The translations under genes and the position numbers were made by a program. The notes under the pieces are model-generated. The model was not told where the DNA came from. It saw only the letters and a list, made by a program, of their open reading frames with translations, and made no database searches. This document shows positions 42,154-46,901 of a stretch of 46,901 bases of DNA, in pieces (positions within the stretch are counted from its first letter, which is position 1; every line of letters begins with the position of its first letter). The stretch is from Salinisphaeraceae bacterium (GTDB taxonomy: Bacteria; Pseudomonadota; Gammaproteobacteria; Nevskiales; Salinisphaeraceae). The stretch covers positions 1-46,901 of the forward strand of contig NYTH01000019.1 of the NCBI GenBank assembly GCA_002683405.1, given 5' to 3'.

Positions 42154-43254
42154 ATGATTCCCCGTCCATTTATCTATGTGACCAAGCCGCTGGCGGTGGC
42201 CACCAGCGCCGTGCTGCTGCTGTCCATGGTCGGCTGCGGCCAGCAATCCGGCGGCAACGGCCAGGCGGGCGCCCCCGCATCGGGCGATCAGGCCGCGGCC
42301 GGCTTCGACCGTGACCAGATCCGCATTGTCGGCTCGTCCACCGTCTACCCCTTTTCGTCCTATGCGGCCGAGGAATTCGGCGCCACCACCGATTATTCCA
42401 CCCCCGTGGTCGAGTCCACCGGCTCGGGCGGCGGCATGAAGCTGTTCTGCACCGGCATCGCCGAAGACACGCCGGACATCACCAACGCCTCGCGCCAGAT
42501 GAAGAAAAGCGAGTTCGACAATTGCCAGGCCAACGGCGTGAACAAGATCACCGAAATCACGATCGGCTTTGACGGCATCGTCATCGGCCAGAACAAGGAC
42601 AACCCGGCCATCAACTTCAGCCGCGAGCAGGTCACCCTGGCCGTGGCGGCCGAAGTGCCGGTGGACGGCCAGCTGGTCGACAACCCCTACAAGAAGTGGA
42701 GCGACATCGACAGCAGCCTGCCCGACCGCGAAATCCTCATCTACGGCCCGCCCACGTCCTCCGGCACGCGCGACGCCTTCGAAGAGCTGGTCATGCAGGC
42801 CGTCACCAAGAAGATGGAGGGCTACAGCGGCGAGGAATACAGCAAGATCCGTCAGGACGGCCTGTACTTGCCCTCCGGCGAGAATGACAACCTCATCGTC
42901 CAGAAGCTGGCCAACAACCCGGATGCCTTCGGCATCTTCGGCTACTCCTTCCTGGAAGAGAACAAGGACAAGATCGCCGCATCCACAATCGACGGCGTGA
43001 AGCCCGAACGCGACCTGATCTCCTCGGGCGAATACCCCGTGTCGCGCTCGCTGTTCTTCTACGTCAAGAACGACCACATCGACAAGGTGGACGGCCTGGC
43101 CGAGTTCGTGGACCTGTTCCTGTCCGACAAGCTCATCGGCAGCCAGGGCTACATGCGCAAGCTTGGCCTCATCCCGCTGCCCCAGCAGCGCCTGGCCGAA
43201 GTGCGCGACGCCTGGGAAAACCGCAAGAACCTGACCAAGGACGCCCTGCACTAG
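42154..43254 (+). CDS. pstS: Phosphate ABC transporter substrate-binding lipoprotein PstS
   Basis: This 366-residue protein binds phosphate in the periplasm for the Pst ABC importer. The signal peptide ends in a lipobox with Cys28 (LSMVGC), so it is lipid-anchored, followed by a Gly/Gln/Ala linker. The binding domain begins IRIVGSSTVYPFSSYAAEEF and contains ESTGSGGGMKLFCTGI and YGPPTSSGTRDAFEEL, which supply the Ser/Thr/Arg residues that hold phosphate. GGGAGA precedes the ATG. No pstC, pstA or pstB follows: the gene is closed off by a terminator at 43289-43318, so the permease genes must lie elsewhere. Confidence 0.92.
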   Translation: MIPRPFIYVTKPLAVATSAVLLLSMVGCGQQSGGNGQAGAPASGDQAAAGFDRDQIRIVGSSTVYPFSSYAAEEFGATTDYSTPVVESTGSGGGMKLFCTGIAEDTPDITNASRQMKKSEFDNCQANGVNKITEITIGFDGIVIGQNKDNPAINFSREQVTLAVAAEVPVDGQLVDNPYKKWSDIDSSLPDREILIYGPPTSSGTRDAFEELVMQAVTKKMEGYSGEEYSKIRQDGLYLPSGENDNLIVQKLANNPDAFGIFGYSFLEENKDKIAASTIDGVKPERDLISSGEYPVSRSLFFYVKNDHIDKVDGLAEFVDLFLSDKLIGSQGYMRKLGLIPLPQQRLAEVRDAWENRKNLTKDALH

Positions 43255-43643
43255 CGTCTTTCTAACGGTCAGTCGAACGAACTTCAAGCCGGCCCCCATT
43301 GCGGGGGTCGGTTTTTTTGTGCCCGGCCGATTGCGCCTCACGACCAGACAGTTCCCGAGCCGGGTTTTCGCTTAGTCCATTTTGGCTACCAGCGTTTGCG
43401 CACTGAAAAACGCATGCAACCAAACCGCCCGCTGCCGCGTAACCGTTCGTAAGAAAATGAAAATCCCGCAGCCTTACCGGCGTAAGGGTTCGCCCGGGGC
43501 TGCGGACTCGAACCGCCAAAACGCGCTTGACAATTTCAAATAGTTTAAGAGAGCGTGGCGGAAAGCCCGCTACAAAGGGCGAAAAGAAGATTGTTTGAAG
43601 GGAGGTGCGCGGCCTTCTCCGCGCTCAATGGAGGACTATACTT
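43255..43643. other. Intergenic region with terminator and a two-stem leader structure
   Basis: These 389 bases between pstS and the repeat protein hold the pstS terminator at the left. At 43466-43505 is a structure with alternative pairings: CCTTAC/GTAAGG (43472-43477 with 43482-43487) inside CCGCAGCC/GGCTGCGG (43466-43473 with 43498-43505), sharing two C residues. TTGACA stands at 43527-43532, but no good -10 box lies 16-18 bases on. I see no protein-like frame. GGAGGA at 43630-43635 is the ribosome site of the next gene. Confidence 0.5.
43289..43318 (+). terminator. Intrinsic terminator after pstS
   Basis: A 9-bp stem, CCGGCCCCC (43289-43297) with GGGGGTCGG (43303-43311) and one G-T pair, closes a 5-base loop and runs into seven T residues (43312-43318). 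It starts about 35 bases after the pstS stop. Confidence 0.9.
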
Positions 43644-45890
43644 ATGAGACTTGAGAAGAAATCCCGGCTGCGCAGCGGCCTGGGCGGATTGGCGGCAGGA
43701 AGTCTGCTGCTGTTCGCGCAGGGCGGCATGGCCGCTACACTTACGGTTAACTCTGAGGCAGATGAACAAATAGAAGACGCTGCCTGCACGCTTCGCGAGG
43801 CAGTGGCGTCGGTCAATACCGCTACGGATGTGGGCGGCTGTGTCGCTGATGTAAGCAATCCTTACGGCACAGATGACACCATACTTTTCTCGAACATCGC
43901 CGAAATCGCGGGGGCCGACGACTTCGACTTTTCCGTGCCTGTGACCATTGACGGCGATGGCCAGGTGACGATCGATGGCATTAACAATAACGAAGACCTG
44001 TTTGGCTTCCAGGCGCCCGCGACTGTGCGTGGTCTCACCTTCATAAACGGCAACCAATCTGCGGATCAAGGTGGCGGCGCAATTATTGCGTTGGACAGCT
44101 TGGTGGTCGAAAACTGTATGTTCTTAGACAACCAAACTACAGCCGGAGGCTCTTCCGGAGGTGCAATTCTGGCATTCGGAAATTTGACTATTTCCAATTC
44201 CTCGTTTGACAACAACAGTGCGCCAAGAGCGGGCGGCGCTGTAGAAGTAAACGAGCCTGATTCGGGCACTTCTATAGTCTCTATTAACGATAGTGATTTC
44301 TCTAACAATGATGCCACCGGAGCAATGGGATCGCCCGGCAATGGCGGCGCAATCCATATCACTGATCCAGCCGGCGCCGGTAGCGTTGCGGTCACCATCA
44401 CGGGCGGCAGCTTTACTAATAACTCGGCCGCCTCAGAAGGCGGCGCATTGTGGAACGATACCGGCGGGATGGATCTCTTGGAAGTTATCGTCGGCGGTGC
44501 CGAGGGGTCAGGTAATACAGCCTTAGGCGGCGCCGTGGATATGAACGACGGCAACGGCCAAGGCGGCGGCGGCGTTTTCAACAACGGCGGCACCGTCGAA
44601 GTTGAAGACAGCGTCATCTCCTACAACAGCGCAGCCGGCGATGTCAGTTCCGGCGGCGGCCTGTTCAATAATGAAGGCGGCTCGATGTTCATCTCGAACA
44701 CCAATGTCGACTTCAACACCGCGAATCGCGCGGGTGGCGGCATCGAATCGCGCGCCAATACCACGACACGCCTTGACGAAGGTTCGACGCTGTCGAGCAA
44801 TACAGCCAACACGACCAATACGATGGCAGCAGCCGGTGGTAACGGCGGCGGGCTTCACGTGACCGGCAACGGCAACGTGGACCTTGAAGATGTCACGGTG
44901 GACTCGAACACGGCGGCCAAGGAAGGCGGCGGCCTGTGGCCCAACACCGGCACCATGAACGTGTTTTTCTCCGTCGTGAGCAACAACCAGTCGCTGGGCG
45001 ATATTGGTGGCGAGCCCCAGGGCGCTGATGGCCAGGGCGGCGGCGGCATCTTCCTGAACGCAGGTGATGGCGAAGGCGGCATGCTCAACATCAACGGCTC
45101 GCAGATCACCGGCAATTCAGCCGTAACCGGCAGCGGTTCAGGTGGCGGCATCTTCGTCAACCAGAACGGCGTCATGAACGTCGCGGCGTCCATTATTGGC
45201 GGCAACACGGCCGCGCGCGCCGGTGGCGGCATCGAGAGCCGTGCCGGATCGACGGTCGAGCTTGTTGGCGTTGTGCTATCCGACAACAACGCTAATGGAG
45301 CAAATGATTCTCCGGGCAACGGCGGTGGCATGCACGTTAGCGGCACGGGCGCCAACACCAATGTTCGCGCCTCGCTGGTCGCCGACAACGTCGCAGCTTC
45401 CGAAGGCGGCGGCCTGTGGAACGCCGGCGGTAGCGAGATGACCGTGGACGGCACCTCGTTGCTGCGCAACACCGCGGCCGGCGCGACTGCTACCGAAGGC
45501 GGCGGGGCGCTGTTCCAGCAGGCGGGCACGGGCGGCGGCATGAACGTCTCCTTCAGCCGTATTCTGCTCAACTCCGCAACCGGTGCAGCCGGTTCGGGCG
45601 GCGGCATATTTGTCGACGTTGGCGGCGAACTGGATGTCGACAACTCGGTGATCGCTGGCAACAGCGCCAATCGGGCTGGCGGCGGTGTTGAAAACAGGGC
45701 CGGTACCGTGGATCTGTTCCGGGTGAATCTGGGCGGCACGGACAGTTCGTTCGGCAACATGGTGGGCACCAACCCCGGCAACGGTGGCGGCCTGCACACG
45801 TCCGACGTAGAAGGCGAGTCTCCAGGACAGGTTGAGATCAACGAAAGCCTCGTGGGTTACAACACTGGTGTTGAAGGCGGTGGCCTGTGA
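43644..45890 (+). CDS. Glycine-rich repeat surface protein with CSLREA-like N-terminus (5' part, ends at premature TGA)
   Basis: This 748-residue part has a signal peptide (GLGGLAAGSLLLFAQGGMA, cleavage after AMA or nearby). A CSLREA-like motif follows (DAACTLREAVASVNTATDVG), then a long right-handed beta-helix made of polymorphic-membrane-protein-type repeats (GGAI, NNSAPRAGGA, NTAxRAGGGIESRA, EGGGLW). Higher-order units of about 150-165 residues begin near 44155, 44650, 45137 and 45594. ATG 43644 has GGAGGA about nine bases upstream. The frame ends at TGA 45888-45890, exactly where three other repeats have the Trp of GG(A/G)LW; the same frame continues to 46577. The first 900 bases are less GC-rich than the rest. 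The probable role is a cell-surface or secreted adhesin-like protein. Confidence 0.85.
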   Translation: MRLEKKSRLRSGLGGLAAGSLLLFAQGGMAATLTVNSEADEQIEDAACTLREAVASVNTATDVGGCVADVSNPYGTDDTILFSNIAEIAGADDFDFSVPVTIDGDGQVTIDGINNNEDLFGFQAPATVRGLTFINGNQSADQGGGAIIALDSLVVENCMFLDNQTTAGGSSGGAILAFGNLTISNSSFDNNSAPRAGGAVEVNEPDSGTSIVSINDSDFSNNDATGAMGSPGNGGAIHITDPAGAGSVAVTITGGSFTNNSAASEGGALWNDTGGMDLLEVIVGGAEGSGNTALGGAVDMNDGNGQGGGGVFNNGGTVEVEDSVISYNSAAGDVSSGGGLFNNEGGSMFISNTNVDFNTANRAGGGIESRANTTTRLDEGSTLSSNTANTTNTMAAAGGNGGGLHVTGNGNVDLEDVTVDSNTAAKEGGGLWPNTGTMNVFFSVVSNNQSLGDIGGEPQGADGQGGGGIFLNAGDGEGGMLNINGSQITGNSAVTGSGSGGGIFVNQNGVMNVAASIIGGNTAARAGGGIESRAGSTVELVGVVLSDNNANGANDSPGNGGGMHVSGTGANTNVRASLVADNVAASEGGGLWNAGGSEMTVDGTSLLRNTAAGATATEGGGALFQQAGTGGGMNVSFSRILLNSATGAAGSGGGIFVDVGGELDVDNSVIAGNSANRAGGGVENRAGTVDLFRVNLGGTDSSFGNMVGTNPGNGGGLHTSDVEGESPGQVEINESLVGYNTGVEGGGL

Positions 45891-45908
45891 AACTCAGCGG
45901 CCGGCACC

Positions 45909-46577
45909 ATGGTCGTGGCCAACACCACGGTGTCCAACAATCAGGCCACCGGTGACGGTGGTGGCGTTTACCAGGATGGCGGTGACGGTGACGGCTCCGG
46001 CACCACCGAAGTGGCGTTCAGCACGATTACGCAGAACACCGCCGGCGGTATCGGCGGCGGGCTGGGTACCGGCAACAACGCGCCGGTGCTCACGGTCGAC
46101 GCAAGCATCATTGCCGAGAACAGCGATTCCAGCGGTAGTGAGTCGGTGATCATGGTCGCCACGTACATGCCGCAGGAATGGAATCCCGGTGTGGTGGAGA
46201 TTGTTGGCGCTCACCCGCAGAAACCCGCCCCTGCCCTGAACTGGCAGACACCGGCGATTGCGGGCGGCGCGCTGCTCGGGCTGCTCAGCCTGGTCAGCGT
46301 GGGCCGGATCCGGCGTCGCACCCGCGTGTTCCTGCTGGCCACCTCTGCAGCCCTCGTGCTGACCGCCTGCGGTGGCGGCGGTGGCGGCGGTAGTGGCGGC
46401 GGCGTCATCCCTGATGGTTCCGAGGATCCGATGAACCCGCTGGTCCGGGGCGATATCCAGTTCGTGGTGGATACGCTGCTGGGTAGCGGAATGGAACCGG
46501 ATCTGATTGGTGACGGCCTGCCGGTGAACGGCCCGGGCATTACCATTCAGGGTCTGCCGGAAACGCAGGACTTTTAA
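45909..46577 (+). CDS. 3' part of the interrupted repeat surface protein, with C-terminal anchor-like region
   Basis: This 222-residue segment is in the same frame as the preceding gene, with only the TGA and six codons between that stop and ATG 45909, which has no clear ribosome site. It completes the last beta-helix repeats (NNQATGDGGGVYQDGG, TQNTAGGIGGGLGTG). It then has a hydrophobic helix (IAGGALLGLLSLVSVG), basic RIRRRTR, and a second hydrophobic stretch ending LVLTAC followed by eight Gly residues. About 70 polar residues complete it (PLVRGDIQFVVDTLLGSGM). The helix plus Arg cluster resembles C-terminal sorting tails, and LTAC resembles a lipobox. It is probably the C-terminus of one gene split by a nonsense change; a separate small lipoprotein starting at a GTG near RIRRR is an alternative. 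Confidence 0.6.
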   Translation: MVVANTTVSNNQATGDGGGVYQDGGDGDGSGTTEVAFSTITQNTAGGIGGGLGTGNNAPVLTVDASIIAENSDSSGSESVIMVATYMPQEWNPGVVEIVGAHPQKPAPALNWQTPAIAGGALLGLLSLVSVGRIRRRTRVFLLATSAALVLTACGGGGGGGSGGGVIPDGSEDPMNPLVRGDIQFVVDTLLGSGMEPDLIGDGLPVNGPGITIQGLPETQDF

Positions 46578-46901
46578 AGCCCTCGCTCCGCCCTGTCGGG
46601 CGGACACAAAGAAGACGGGCCGCCTTGTGCGGCCCGTTTTTTTTTGGTTCTTCGCACTTTAGCGGGAAAGTATCCCGTAACCAGTTCGATGAGATTGAAT
46701 CGGGGTATAAGCATTGCGCCGCTGCTACGCAGCTGATGCGCCTTCCTTTTTCGATAAACGTCGAAAAAGGAAGCAAAAAGACGTTCCCCGCGAACTCGCC
46801 CGGTAGCAAAACTGCGTTTCGCTACCGGGTGCCCTGCGCGCCTGCACCAGCCGAGGGTCCGAGTGAGGGACTCCTGTCCCACACTCGGAGCATGGACATC
46901 C
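46578..46901. repeat. Terminator plus cluster of three perfect hairpins
   Basis: Right of the repeat protein these 324 bases carry no convincing gene; minus-strand frames of 89 and 102 codons overlap the terminator and look spurious. After the terminator come three hairpins: CTTCCTTTTTCGA (46742-46754) with TCGAAAAAGGAAG (46761-46773); CCCGGTAGC/GCTACCGGG at about 46799-46829; and TCCGAGTG/CACTCGGA with an inner GGGA/TCCC pair at about 46858-46889. Their density suggests an extragenic repetitive element, possibly continuing beyond the window. Confidence 0.6.
46615..46645 (+). terminator. Intrinsic terminator after the repeat protein
   Basis: The stem ACGGGCCGC (46615-46623) with GCGGCCCGT (46629-46637) has a 5-base loop and is followed by a run of T to 46645. 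It ends the transcript of the interrupted surface-protein gene. Confidence 0.92.

Noticed and set aside
43500-43525. tRNA T-arm-like sequence on the minus strand (GGCGGTTCGAGTCCGC)
   Set aside because: No acceptor partner, anticodon arm or D-arm lies at the right distance; it is probably chance similarity.
43527-43555. Sigma70 promoter built on TTGACA before the repeat protein
   Set aside because: The -35 box is perfect but nothing resembling TATAAT lies 16-18 bases downstream, so I did not list it as a promoter.
46574-46882. Minus-strand frame of 102 codons at the right end
   Set aside because: It runs through the terminator and the hairpin cluster and resembles no family; the frame appears to be fortuitous.
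1-46901. CRISPR array, prophage, integron or intact insertion sequence
   Set aside because: No regularly spaced short repeats, integrase, transposase or phage structural genes were found; the only repeats are the 28-bp pair, the MITE-like ends and protein-coding repeats.

Overview
The window (about 46.9 kb, high GC) looks like chromosome from a GC-rich gammaproteobacterium. The pointers are a birA-coaX pair behind plsY, BirA with an N-terminal HTH, a PhoB-type pstS promoter, lipoprotein signal peptides and a complete Gram-negative polysaccharide export system. The genus cannot be fixed from the sequence; a salt-adapted lineage near Salinisphaera is only a guess. No rRNA, complete tRNA, CRISPR array or intact transposase gene was found.

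Layout. 1-298: repeat-rich DNA with a 28-bp direct repeat and the first 19 nt of a tRNA gene. 299-4400 (minus): coaX, birA, plsY and an M61 peptidase, tightly coupled housekeeping genes. 4631-6397 (plus): a TadG-like pilus-assembly protein with an abrupt composition change inside the gene. 6405-17569: an exopolysaccharide operon block, mostly minus strand: HAD phosphatase, EpsL-like beta-barrel, UndP-sugar phosphotransferase, polymerase/ligase, EpsG-, EpsF- and EpsE-like export proteins, and an aminotransferase, with a flippase on the plus strand. 17793-26009: GT2, Gfo/Idh/MocA oxidoreductase, NAD-dependent epimerase, GH9 lipoprotein, acyltransferase and a GT39-like glycosyltransferase. 26038-26478: a MITE-like element flanked by CTAG. 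26475-32665: epimerase, SMR-type transporter, then a HAD-UbiA fusion, a DprE1-like oxidase, a DprE2-like reductase and a GT2. 32956-38374: phosphodiesterase-superfamily protein, metallophosphatase, GT2 and a second flippase. 38496-40945: MHYT histidine kinase and two paralogous small winged-helix-like proteins. 41046-43254: MurB-like protein and PstS with a Pho box. 43644-46577: a large glycine-rich repeat surface protein interrupted by a TGA at a conserved Trp codon. The right end holds a terminator and a cluster of hairpins.

How it fits together. The core is a Wzx/Wzy-type exopolysaccharide factory: the UndP-sugar transferase starts the repeat unit, GT2 enzymes extend it, one of two flippases moves it across, the Wzy-like protein polymerises it, EpsF and EpsG set length, and EpsE and EpsL export it. 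Acyltransferase and GH9 probably decorate and trim it. The most interesting part is a set of genes matching the mycobacterial decaprenylphosphoryl-arabinose route (prenyltransferase with a fused phosphatase-like domain, DprE1, DprE2). This predicts that the organism makes a polyprenyl-phospho-D-arabinofuranose donor and places arabinose on a surface glycan. The DprE1-like enzyme carries Ala at the position of the benzothiazinone-reactive Cys.
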